From positions 1 to 8,532 of the forward strand of contig JAIQGB010000169.1 of assembly GCA_020072905.1 (NCBI GenBank): a stretch of 8,532 bases of DNA, read 5' to 3'. The DNA comes from Terriglobia bacterium (GTDB lineage Bacteria; Acidobacteriota; Terriglobia; UBA7540). Below, piece after piece: positions 1 through 6,199 of the stretch (positions are counted from its first letter, which is position 1; every line of letters starts with the position of its first letter). The notes beneath the pieces are model-generated. The model made no database searches. It saw only the letters and a list, made by a program, of their open reading frames with translations, and had not been told where the DNA came from. The position numbers and the translations under genes were made by a program.

Positions 1-1085
1 AATGCAACAATCTGTCCGGCTGTCGGCTTGCCGCGAATATCGATTTGAATCTCCCGTCCGACCTCGGTGAGCGTGGGTGGCACATAGCCGAGGCCGATGC
101 TCTTCTTCAGGAATGGAGCGTAGGAACCGCTGGTGACCCGGCCCACGGACTTTCCATCGACCAGAATGTTGAAACCATCGCGGCAAATGCCGCGATCCGT
201 CATCTCAAAGCCCACCAGCTTTTTTCGTGTGCCCTCCAGCTTCTGCCTGGCCAGGACTTCTCGACCCAGGAAGTCACCTTTGTCGAGCTTGGCGATCCAG
301 CCCAGGTTGGCTTCGAGCAGCGTGGTCTCCTCGTCGAGCTCGTGACCGTAGAGCGCGTAGCCCGCCTCCAGGCGCAGGGTGTTGCGCGCCCCCAGCCCGA
401 CGGGCACGAGTCCCTCGGGCTTGCCGGCTTCGAGCAATTCGTTCCAGACGCGTTCCGATTGGCCTGGGGCGAAATAGAACTCGAACCCGTCTTCGCCGGT
501 GTAACCCGTGCGCGCGAGCAAGCCTTCCACACCGCAACAGGTCGCAGGCTTGAACCAGTAGTAGCGCAGGGAAGAGAAATCCGTAGCCGTGACCCGGGCC
601 AAGATCGCCACCGAGCAGGGCCCTTGCAGGGCAAGCTGCGAATACTGATCCGACACGTTGCGAACCCCGGCGTCATAGCTGTTGTGCTGGACGATCCAGG
701 CAAAATCTTTATCGGTATTCGCCGCGTTGACGCAGAGGAGATAATGTTTCTCGCCCAGGCGGTGCACGATGCAGTCGTCCACCGCGCTCCCTTGCGGGTA
801 TATCAGCGCGGAGTATTGCGCTTGGCCGTCGTGCAATCGAGCGACATCGTTGGAAGTGACCCACTGGAGCAGACGGAGGGCCTCCGGCCCCTCCACCTCG
901 ATTTCGCCCATGTGGCTGACATCGAAGAGGCCCGCGCGCGTGCGAACCGCGACGTGCTCCTGAGTGATGCCGGCGTACTCGACGGGCATTTCCCATCCGC
1001 CGAATTCCACCATGCGCCCGCCCGCCGCCTTGTGCACGGCGTTAAGCGCCGTCCGCTTCAGTCCGACCCCCACCGGCGTGGCCAA
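1..1085 (-). CDS. gcvT: Aminomethyltransferase, glycine cleavage system T protein (3' end cut by window)
   Basis: T protein takes the aminomethyl group from lipoylated H protein and passes the one-carbon unit to tetrahydrofolate, releasing ammonia. Reading the minus strand without a stop gives 361 codons. Family landmarks appear in order: LKRT at residues 9-12, GGWEMPVEY at 29-37, FDVSHMGE at 54-61, the conserved Asp pair VDD at 102-104, LALQGP at 151-156, RTGYTGEDGFE at 192-202 with the folate-contacting Glu198, and near the C-terminus GRVTSG followed by KKSIGLGYV. Full-length members are about 360-370 residues, so only the last few residues, usually around a PFY motif, are outside the window. 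I chose TTG at 1085 because AGAGGG lies just upstream and it places LKRT near the N-terminus as in relatives. TTG at 1103 is an alternative. ATG at 1139 is in frame but lies inside the likely -10 box. The family call is secure; the start is less so. Confidence 0.95.
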   Translation of the reverse strand, partial: MATPVGVGLKRTALNAVHKAAGGRMVEFGGWEMPVEYAGITQEHVAVRTRAGLFDVSHMGEIEVEGPEALRLLQWVTSNDVARLHDGQAQYSALIYPQGSAVDDCIVHRLGEKHYLLCVNAANTDKDFAWIVQHNSYDAGVRNVSDQYSQLALQGPCSVAILARVTATDFSSLRYYWFKPATCCGVEGLLARTGYTGEDGFEFYFAPGQSERVWNELLEAGKPEGLVPVGLGARNTLRLEAGYALYGHELDEETTLLEANLGWIAKLDKGDFLGREVLARQKLEGTRKKLVGFEMTDRGICRDGFNILVDGKSVGRVTSGSYAPFLKKSIGLGYVPPTLTEVGREIQIDIRGKPTAGQIVA

Positions 1086-1134
1086 ATGCTCCCTCTCAGA
1101 CAAGAATCGCGGCCTAAACGCGAGCCGCCAACCT

Positions 1135-1163
1135 AACATAGCGCCGCAGAAAGGGTCAAGCAA
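1135..1163 (-). promoter_or_regulatory. Putative sigma-70-type promoter of gcvT
   Basis: On the minus strand TTGCTT (1163-1158) is followed after exactly 17 bases by TATGTT (1140-1135). Transcription would begin near 1128, leaving a leader of about 43 bases before the TTG start at 1085. The same TTGCTT hexamer with the same spacing appears in front of the lipid-transport operon. Recognised by eye only; no experimental support. Confidence 0.4.
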
Positions 1164-1218
1164 GCCGGAGAGGTTGAGATCCGCGAGCGACCCGGCGAGT
1201 TGATGCGTACGACGGCGG

Positions 1219-1247
1219 TTGATTTCACTCGCCCGTTGTCCGACAAT
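1219..1247 (+). promoter_or_regulatory. Putative promoter of the small cysteine-rich gene
   Basis: TTGATT (1219-1224) and GACAAT (1242-1247) are separated by 17 bases, and the predicted start near 1254 leaves a leader of about 43 bases to the ATG at 1297. The first base of the -10 box is unusual. A short inverted repeat, TTGTC-C-GACAA at 1236-1246, overlaps the -10 and could be an operator or chance. Confidence 0.25.
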
Positions 1248-1296
1248 GGGCTCGGGTACGCCCCGAATTCTGGCGGAAAGGCGAGGCATCGAGCGG

Positions 1297-1476
1297 ATGG
1301 AATGGAAAGAGTTCAAGTGCATCGTCTGTGAACAACCCGAGGAGCGCTGCACCTGCCCCAAGTACTGCGCGCTCTGCCACTCCGACTACGGCCCACGACT
1401 GACCGAGGACGGCCAGTACTACTGCGTGGACTGCCGCGAAGCCTGCGATTACAAGACCCAGGACCAAGTGCGCTGA
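1297..1476 (+). CDS. Small cysteine-rich, probable zinc-binding protein of unknown function
   Basis: A 59-residue protein with nine cysteines at residues 8, 11, 18, 20, 24, 27, 43, 46 and 50. They form three CxxC knuckles (8-11, 24-27, 43-46) plus a CxC (18-20), a pattern that fits one or two zinc ribbons or a small metal-binding fold; His28 follows the second knuckle. No signal peptide or membrane segment is seen. The frame is open back to a TTG at 1219, but the upstream residues lack the Cys pattern and ATG 1297 starts directly before the conserved-looking part. The upstream sequence GAGG at 1282-1285 is a rather distant ribosome site. The gene is divergent from gcvT and followed by 265 bases without a gene. 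I do not recognise a named family; function is unknown. The dense Cys pattern and clean frame make it a real gene rather than a chance ORF. Confidence 0.75.
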   Translation: MEWKEFKCIVCEQPEERCTCPKYCALCHSDYGPRLTEDGQYYCVDCREACDYKTQDQVR

Positions 1477-1598
1477 GGTCAGGCGGCACCCGGGGAAACC
1501 AAAATCCACACCGGGGCCGAGCGTCTTCCGGGCGGCGCGTGGCCCTCGGTACCACGTGATTACCCACCGTCGCGAACCCGTATCTTGCCGGGCAAGCG

Positions 1599-1627
1599 TT
1601 GCTTTCGCTCCGGCCAAACGCTACTAT
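1599..1627 (+). promoter_or_regulatory. Putative promoter of the kinase/STAS/Mla operon
   Basis: TTGCTT (1599-1604), a 17-base spacer and TACTAT (1622-1627) resemble a housekeeping promoter. The predicted start near 1634 leaves about 108 bases of leader before the first gene at 1742. It lies in the 1477-1741 gap, where I see no gene and no convincing terminator for the upstream small gene. Confidence 0.35.
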
Positions 1628-1741
1628 GCGAACAGGCGTGGGGGCGAAGAAGCCCGGCCAGGCGGCGCCCTCAGGGGAGACTTCCTCAACCCAGACCTGA
1701 TTACCGCGTCGTGAAGGTCGCGCCGCGTCGGCAGCGCATTC

Positions 1742-2203
1742 ATGTCATCATCCGTCCGGACCTTGCGCATCGAAATCTCCAGCGAGCCGCGGCTCCTGCA
1801 CGTCCTGCGGGGTGTGGTAAAATACCGTGCGAAGCAGGCCGGATTCAGCGATTCGGACGCCGACTGCTTGGCTATGGCCATCAGCGAAGCGGCCAGCAAC
1901 GTGATCCGCCACACCTTGGGGAATCGTCACGACGATCGTTTTGCGCTCGAGGTCAACACCTACCCCGACCGCATGGAGTTTATCCTGGAGGACACCGGGC
2001 CCAAGGTTCAGCCCGAGTCCATCCGGCCGCGCGCGCTCGAGGATGTCCGGCCGGGGGGCCTCGGCACGTACTTCATTAAGTGCTTCGTGGACGCCAGCTC
2101 CTACGACGAGAGTTTTCCCAACGGGAACCGTCTGAAGCTGGTCAAATATCTTTCACCGAAAGTAGCCGACCGTCATGAAAGTGCTGGTCCGGATCACGGA
2201 TAA
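1742..2203 (+). CDS. RsbW/SpoIIAB-like serine kinase (HATPase_c_2 anti-sigma regulatory factor type)
   Basis: A soluble 153-residue GHKL ATPase, the usual length for RsbW/SpoIIAB-type kinases. These bind a sigma factor or other target and phosphorylate a STAS partner. The N box is clear (AISEAASNVIRH, with Glu49, Asn53 and His57). The G1 box is EDTGPK at 83-88 (Asp84, Gly86) and the G2 lid is GGLGTYFIKCFVD at 105-117. The closing strand GNRLKLVKYL at 128-137 is typical. ATG 1742 gives a complete N-terminal beta strand; the ribosome site is weak. The last 29 bases overlap the STAS gene, which implies translational coupling and a paired product. No sigma gene lies in the same operon: the next genes encode a lipid transporter, so the target could be that transporter. 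A role as an ordinary anti-sigma factor for a sigma factor encoded elsewhere remains possible. Confidence 0.88.
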   Translation: MSSSVRTLRIEISSEPRLLHVLRGVVKYRAKQAGFSDSDADCLAMAISEAASNVIRHTLGNRHDDRFALEVNTYPDRMEFILEDTGPKVQPESIRPRALEDVRPGGLGTYFIKCFVDASSYDESFPNGNRLKLVKYLSPKVADRHESAGPDHG

Positions 2204-2537
2204 CAACACGATCATCGATTGCACGGGGGACGTGGACCTCTACAGTTCGCCGCAGTTGCGGGAGAAGCTGCTGGAATCGATGCGCGGCGCCAACTCCCGC
2301 GTGCTGGTCAACATGAGCGGCGTGAGCTACATCGACAGCTCCGGTATCGCCACGCTGGTCGAGGGCCTGCAGCTCTCCCAGAAGACCCGGACGCGCTTCG
2401 GCCTCTTCGGACTGCGCAGCAACGCGCGCTCGGTGCTGGAGCTCGCGCGCCTGAACAAGGTTTTCGCCATCTTCGACAACGAACAGGAAGCGCTGGAAAA
2501 GATTTCATCCACCGAACCTTTCAGCGGCTTGGCATAA
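2175..2537 (+). CDS. STAS-domain protein (anti-sigma factor antagonist or MlaB-like)
   Basis: A 120-residue single STAS domain, the fold of SpoIIAA, RsbV and MlaB. The phosphorylation loop VSYIDSSGIATLVEG spans about 50-64, with DSSG at 54-57; one of Ser55/Ser56 is the expected phosphoacceptor. The N-terminal strand pair and GDVDLYSSPQLRE (18-30) match the RsbV-type start. It begins inside the preceding kinase gene and ends 18 bases before mlaE, so it is cotranscribed with both. This position gives two readings. One is the classical antagonist released when dephosphorylated. The other is an MlaB-like subunit: in E. coli the STAS protein MlaB binds the ATPase MlaF and is needed for transport. 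Having a full DSSG and a neighbouring kinase suggests phosphorylation could control either role. The family is certain; the role is inferred. Confidence 0.9.
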   Translation: MKVLVRITDNNTIIDCTGDVDLYSSPQLREKLLESMRGANSRVLVNMSGVSYIDSSGIATLVEGLQLSQKTRTRFGLFGLRSNARSVLELARLNKVFAIFDNEQEALEKISSTEPFSGLA

Positions 2538-2555
2538 TCGCATCTTGAGAGTAAC

Positions 2556-3362
2556 TTGCCTCGGGTCATGACGGGCGTCCTGGCCTTCATCGGTCGCAAC
2601 ACGAGGAGCTTGTTTCGCTACGCGAGCGGGCTCTACGAGCTTTCCGCGAAGACCGCCTTCTGGGCCTTTGTCGCGCCGTTCAAGGGCCGCGGCCTGAAGT
2701 GGGGCAGCGCCCTCCACCAGATGGTTCTGGTGGGCTACAACGCCGTCCCCATCGTTTCTCTCATCGCCTTTTTCATCGGCATGGTGCTGGCCTTTCAGGG
2801 CGCCTACCAGCTGGAGAAATTCGGCGCCAGCTATTTCGTGGCGGCGCTGGTGGGCGTTTCGATGACGCGCGAGCTCGGGCCGCTCATCACCGCCATCGTG
2901 ATCGCCGGACGGTCGGGATCGGCGTTCGCCGCGGAGCTGGGAACGATGAAGGTCTCCGAAGAAATCGACGCGCTGGAGGTGATGGGTCTCAACAGCGTCA
3001 AATACCTCGTGGTGCCCAAGTACCTCGCCATGCTCATCATGATGCCTTGCCTGACCTTGCTCGCGGACCTGGCCGGGATCCTGGGCGGCGCGAGTTTCGG
3101 GCTCTACCAGCTCGAACAGACGTTTTCGATGTATGTGCTCGCCACGCGCGACGCGCTGGTCATGCGCGACATCTCGACGGGCCTCGTCAAGAGCGTGGTG
3201 TTCGGGCTCACCATCACCACCGTCGGCTGCTATCAAGGCTTCGCCGTCGAGGGTGGCGCCGAAGGCGTGGGCAAGGCCACCACCTCTTCCGTGGTCATGT
3301 CGATCTTTCTGGTCATCGTGGCGGACGTACTGTTCACGGCGCTTTTCTACTACACGGGCTGA
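2556..3362 (+). CDS. mlaE: MlaE-type ABC transporter permease
   Basis: Integral inner-membrane subunit of the MlaFED/MCE lipid transporter, 268 residues, normal for the family. An amphipathic N-terminal stretch is followed by about five hydrophobic segments, roughly 62-82, 92-118, 155-180, 205-228 and 240-265. The MlaE hallmark runs from MTRELGPL at 103-110 through AGRSGSAFAAELG (117-129) to SEEIDAL (134-140). The TTG at 2556 is preceded by GAGAG four bases upstream. ATG 2568 is in frame, four codons later, and would serve as well but lacks an obvious ribosome site. The gene follows the STAS gene by 18 bases and precedes mlaF by 3 bases. The substrate is probably phospholipid; the direction of transport cannot be told from sequence. 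Confidence 0.95.
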   Translation: MPRVMTGVLAFIGRNTRSLFRYASGLYELSAKTAFWAFVAPFKGRGLKWGSALHQMVLVGYNAVPIVSLIAFFIGMVLAFQGAYQLEKFGASYFVAALVGVSMTRELGPLITAIVIAGRSGSAFAAELGTMKVSEEIDALEVMGLNSVKYLVVPKYLAMLIMMPCLTLLADLAGILGGASFGLYQLEQTFSMYVLATRDALVMRDISTGLVKSVVFGLTITTVGCYQGFAVEGGAEGVGKATTSSVVMSIFLVIVADVLFTALFYYTG

Positions 3363-3365
3363 GCT

Positions 3366-4172
3366 ATGGCGAACGACGCAGCTGAACCGATGATCCGCGT
3401 GGCGGACCTCGTTACCCATTACGACGAGCGGCGCATCCTCAACCACGTCAGCCTCGAGATCATGCCGGGCGAGACGATGGTAATCCTGGGCGGGAGCGGC
3501 ACCGGCAAGTCCACGCTGTTGCGCCACATGACGCGCCTGGAGATTCCCACTTCCGGCCACGTCTACATCAAGGGCCAGGACGTCTGCCACATGCCCGAAG
3601 AACAGTTCAACCAGATCCGGCGGAAGATCGGGATGCTTTTTCAGAGTGCCGCACTGTTCAATTCCATGACCGTCCAGGAGAATGTGGCTCTGCCCTTGCG
3701 CGAGCTGACGCAGCTCGAGGAGCCCACCATCCGCATCATGACGCGCATCAAGCTGGATCTGGTGGGCCTGAGCGGCGTCGAGCGCTTCATGCCCGCACAA
3801 TTGAGCGGCGGAATGAAAAAGCGCGCGGGCTTGGCGCGAGCCCTGGCCATGGACCCGGAAATCCTGCTCTTCGACGAACCGTCGGCGGGGCTCGATCCCA
3901 TCACCGCCGCAGGCATTGACAGCCTGATCTTGAAATTAAAGATGGCGTTCCGGATGACGATCGTCGTTGTCACGCACGAGCTGGCCAGCGCCTTCGTGAT
4001 TGCCGATCGGATCACCGTCATGCATGAGGGAGAAATCATCGTTGTGGGCACGCCGGAAGAAGTGCGCAACAGCCGGCACCCGCGCGTCCAGCAGTTCTTG
4101 AATCGTGTGCCCGAGGGCAATGAGAGAGACGTCAAGGCCTACCTGCGCTCGCTGACGGAATCGGGATTCTGA
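3366..4172 (+). CDS. mlaF: MlaF-type ABC transporter ATP-binding protein
   Basis: Cytoplasmic ATPase powering MlaE, 268 residues. The Walker A motif GGSGTGKST is at 42-50, the Q-loop Gln at 93, the signature LSGGMKKR at 146-153, Walker B ILLFDEP at 166-172, the D-loop SAGLDP at 173-178 and the switch His at 204 (THEL). The signature followed by AGLARALAMDP is typical of the MlaF/Mkl lipid-transport branch. The C-terminal extension after about 230 (RNSRHPRVQQFLNR) matches MlaF homologues, where this tail contributes to dimer and STAS-partner contacts. The ATG lies three bases after the mlaE stop, so the two are translated together. All catalytic residues are present, so it should be active. 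Confidence 0.96.
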   Translation: MANDAAEPMIRVADLVTHYDERRILNHVSLEIMPGETMVILGGSGTGKSTLLRHMTRLEIPTSGHVYIKGQDVCHMPEEQFNQIRRKIGMLFQSAALFNSMTVQENVALPLRELTQLEEPTIRIMTRIKLDLVGLSGVERFMPAQLSGGMKKRAGLARALAMDPEILLFDEPSAGLDPITAAGIDSLILKLKMAFRMTIVVVTHELASAFVIADRITVMHEGEIIVVGTPEEVRNSRHPRVQQFLNRVPEGNERDVKAYLRSLTESGF

Positions 4173-4243
4173 TGTCGGCGGCAGGGAAAGGGTAGAGCGG
4201 TCTGTGGCGACGGCAGCGGTATCGCACGAACGAGGGTAGACGC

Positions 4244-5227
4244 ATGGCAAAAAAAGACGAGGAAATCAAAGTCGGCGGGATGGTCATCCTGGCCTTCATC
4301 CTCTTTCTGACGGCGCTGGTCTTCGTCGGCGGCGTCAACCTCCTGCGCCGGAGCCGGGTCACCTACACCACCTACTTCAAGTTCGCGGGCGGCCTCGAGC
4401 CGGGCGCCTTCGTGCGCTTTGGCGGGCTCAAAGTGGGGACGGTGCAGGCGGCGGAAATCGACAAGGATGACCCCACGCGCATCCGCGTGCGGCTCTCCGT
4501 CAACCCCCGAACGCCCGTGCGCACCAATTCGCAAGCGCGCATCTCGACGCTGGGCTTTCTGGGTGAAAACTACGTCGAGGTCTCGCCGGGTACGAAGGAT
4601 GCCGCGCTTCTCCCGCCCGGTGGCGAAATCCCCTCGGCCGAAATCGTCCAACTCGCCGACGTCTTCAACAACGTGAACAACATCACCCTGAACGCTAACA
4701 AGCTGGTGGGCAACCTCGATCAGCGCATTACGCAGCTCTCCGACAACGCCAACCAGCTCATCAACAACCTCAACACGCTCGTGGGAGGGGAAAACCGCGC
4801 GCACATCCAGTCGGCGATTAACAACATCGACGCCATGCTGGCGGAGAACCGCCCGCACCTTAAGAGTTCTCTCGCTTCGATCGATACGGCGAGCGCCAAG
4901 CTGCCCGCCACCCTCGACAACGCCAATCAGACCATCACCCAAACCAAGATGCTCGCCACCAATCTGAACTCCACCATCGAGGAGAACCGCAAGGAGATTC
5001 GTGAGGCCCTGATCAATCTCCGCGCCTCGCTCGTCCAGGCGCAGCACCTGATGGGCGACATGCAGGACCTGCTCGACGCGAACCGTGGCAACCTCGATGA
5101 GGCGCTGGAAAATATCCGCGTGAGTAGCCAGAACCTGAAAGAATTCACCGATCAGGTCAAGCGGCAGCCCTACAGCCTGATTCGGGTGAAAACGCAAAAG
5201 GACCGTGAACCGCCGATCGGAAAGTAA
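4244..5227 (+). CDS. mlaD: MCE-domain lipid-binding protein of the Mla transporter
   Basis: Periplasmic lipid-shuttle subunit anchored in the inner membrane. One N-terminal transmembrane helix spans about 11-32. An MCE domain covers about 38-116 (FKFAGGLEPGAFVRFGGLKV at 45-64, STLGFLGENYVEVSPG at 101-116). PPGGEIPS at 124-131 leads into a long, Asn- and Ala-rich helical region to about 305. The protein ends with RQPYSLIR at 307-314 and a charged tail. At 327 residues it is about twice as long as E. coli MlaD, so it belongs to the long MCE type with an extended alpha-helical needle or barrel. Four copies of a 13-residue pattern NR-x3-[IL]-x2-[AS]-[IL]-x2-[IL] occur in the helical part (184, 202, 248, 280). 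GAGGG at 4232-4236 is a good ribosome site. A 71-base gap separates it from mlaF; I see nothing in that gap. Confidence 0.94.
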   Translation: MAKKDEEIKVGGMVILAFILFLTALVFVGGVNLLRRSRVTYTTYFKFAGGLEPGAFVRFGGLKVGTVQAAEIDKDDPTRIRVRLSVNPRTPVRTNSQARISTLGFLGENYVEVSPGTKDAALLPPGGEIPSAEIVQLADVFNNVNNITLNANKLVGNLDQRITQLSDNANQLINNLNTLVGGENRAHIQSAINNIDAMLAENRPHLKSSLASIDTASAKLPATLDNANQTITQTKMLATNLNSTIEENRKEIREALINLRASLVQAQHLMGDMQDLLDANRGNLDEALENIRVSSQNLKEFTDQVKRQPYSLIRVKTQKDREPPIGK

Positions 5228-5321
5228 CAACTGCTGCAGGGATGTGCGTCGGTCCGGTGCTCGCCCCGCGCGGAGTTCCATAAGCCGCGAGGCACGCCCC
5301 CTGTACGACGGTTCCTTACGC

Positions 5322-5327
5322 TAGTAT
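5322..5327 (+). promoter_or_regulatory. Possible -10 box of the methyltransferase gene
   Basis: TAGTAT in the context CGCTAGTATGG lies 16 bases before the ATG at 5344. No acceptable -35 hexamer is seen at 17 bases upstream. If used, the leader would be only about 10 bases, which fits the lack of a ribosome site before the ATG. Confidence 0.25.
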
Positions 5328-5343
5328 GGTGCACTGATCCAAC

Positions 5344-6141
5344 ATGGGCCGGCTTCATCTCTTCGAATTCTGCGATCTGGCGTGGTTCCCGGCGTCGTGG
5401 CGCGCTTACACGACAGATCTGAATTTTTCCTTTGCTGCCCAATTCCGCGTGTTCAGGCCTATGGTTCCGCAACTGTGGCGGGTGCTGAAGAACCTGGACT
5501 GCCGGAGCATCATCGATCTCGGGTCCGGGAGTTCCGGCCCGCTCCCGTTGGTTCAGAAGCAGCTTGAGGCTGAGGAGCACTATCCCGTCACCATCACACT
5601 CACGGACAAATTCCCAAACCTTCAGGCGCTCCGCGGAGTGGCCGCAGCGTCGCAGGGGAAGGTGCGATATGTGGAAACCTCGGTTGATGCCATGGACGTT
5701 CCGGCGGAACTGACGGGGTTTCGAACCCTGTTCGTCACGTTCCACCATTTCCCACTCGACGCCGCGCGCCGAGTTCTTGCTGACGCCGCCCGCAAACGGG
5801 TAGGGATCGGTGTTTTCGAGTACACGGAACGCAGTCTGGTCTGGTTTATCGCAATTCTCTTGCTGCCCCTCTATCTGTGGCTGACGGTGCCGTTCATGCG
5901 ACCGTGGTCGTGGGAGAGGCTGTTGTGGACCTACCTTCTGCCTTTACCCATCCTGTTTGCCCTCTGGGATGGCCTGGTGTCGTGTCTGAGGACGTACTCA
6001 CCGGCGGAGTTGCAGCAACTCACGCGTTCGATCGAGTGCCAGGACTACTCCTGGGAGATCGGGAGGATTCGGTCGTTCGGCGCGTGCCGGATAACCTACC
6101 TGTTTGGCCACCCGACCAATCCTGAGCTCAACGCGTCATAG
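5344..6141 (+). CDS. Class I SAM-dependent methyltransferase-like protein with C-terminal membrane segments
   Basis: A 265-residue protein with a Rossmann-type SAM-binding motif, SIIDLGSGSSGPLPLV at 55-70. An acidic residue ends strand two (TLTDKF, Asp88), VETSVDAMD covers 110-118, and FVTFHHFPLDAARRVLADA at 130-148 resembles the strand-four and following-helix region of small-molecule methyltransferases. Two strongly hydrophobic stretches follow at about 165-185 and 193-213, then YSPAELQQL at 218-226, a segment common near the C-terminus of these enzymes. The membrane pair is thus inserted late in the fold, suggesting a membrane-tethered enzyme acting on a lipid or quinone-like substrate; the substrate cannot be told. 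ATG 5344 has no clear ribosome site. The gene lies 116 bases after mlaD on the same strand; cotranscription is possible but a separate promoter is also plausible. Confidence 0.8.
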   Translation: MGRLHLFEFCDLAWFPASWRAYTTDLNFSFAAQFRVFRPMVPQLWRVLKNLDCRSIIDLGSGSSGPLPLVQKQLEAEEHYPVTITLTDKFPNLQALRGVAAASQGKVRYVETSVDAMDVPAELTGFRTLFVTFHHFPLDAARRVLADAARKRVGIGVFEYTERSLVWFIAILLLPLYLWLTVPFMRPWSWERLLWTYLLPLPILFALWDGLVSCLRTYSPAELQQLTRSIECQDYSWEIGRIRSFGACRITYLFGHPTNPELNAS

Positions 6142-6176
6142 ACTGACCAGAATGTCCCTCACGAGGGGGCGGAGGA

Positions 6177-6199
6177 GTGGACCTGTGGGTTCACTTCTT
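6177..6199 (+). terminator. Possible terminator between convergent genes
   Basis: GTGGACC (6177-6183) can pair with GGTTCAC (6188-6194), with one G-U pair and a TGTG loop, and is followed by TTCTT. It lies just after the methyltransferase stop and overlaps the stop codon of the convergent anti-sigma gene. The T-tract is short, so termination strength is uncertain. Confidence 0.3.

Noticed and set aside
45..1136. Long plus-strand open frame of 363 codons
   Set aside because: It is antisense to gcvT, whose minus-strand reading shows all T-protein motifs. The plus frame shows no recognisable fold and is a GC-rich shadow.
1141..1296. Possible glycine riboswitch in front of gcvT
   Set aside because: A GGAGAG word occurs at 1167-1172 but on the plus strand, opposite to gcvT transcription, and the rest of the aptamer core is not seen. 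The predicted transcript start also lies downstream of this region.
1585..2079. Plus-strand open frame of 164 codons overlapping the kinase gene
   Set aside because: It covers the leader and the kinase gene in another frame; Arg/Pro/Gly-rich and without motifs, while the kinase frame has N, G1 and G2 boxes.
2505..3800. Minus-strand open frame of 431 codons across mlaE and mlaF
   Set aside because: Rich in His, Asp, Arg and Gln with no domain pattern; it mirrors two clear genes on the other strand.
4139..5281. Minus-strand open frame of 380 codons opposite mlaD
   Set aside because: Antisense of a well-supported MCE gene; the apparent length comes from GC-rich codon bias.
5269..5289. CGGCG-type hairpin after mlaD as a terminator (CGCGG at 5269-5273 with CCGCG at 5285-5289)
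   Set aside because: Only a five-base stem with an 11-base loop and no T-tract; too weak to call.
6144..6173. CCCTC-AC-GAGGG hairpin after the methyltransferase gene
   Set aside because: The two-base loop leaves only about four usable pairs and no T-run follows; the hairpin at 6177-6194 is the better candidate.
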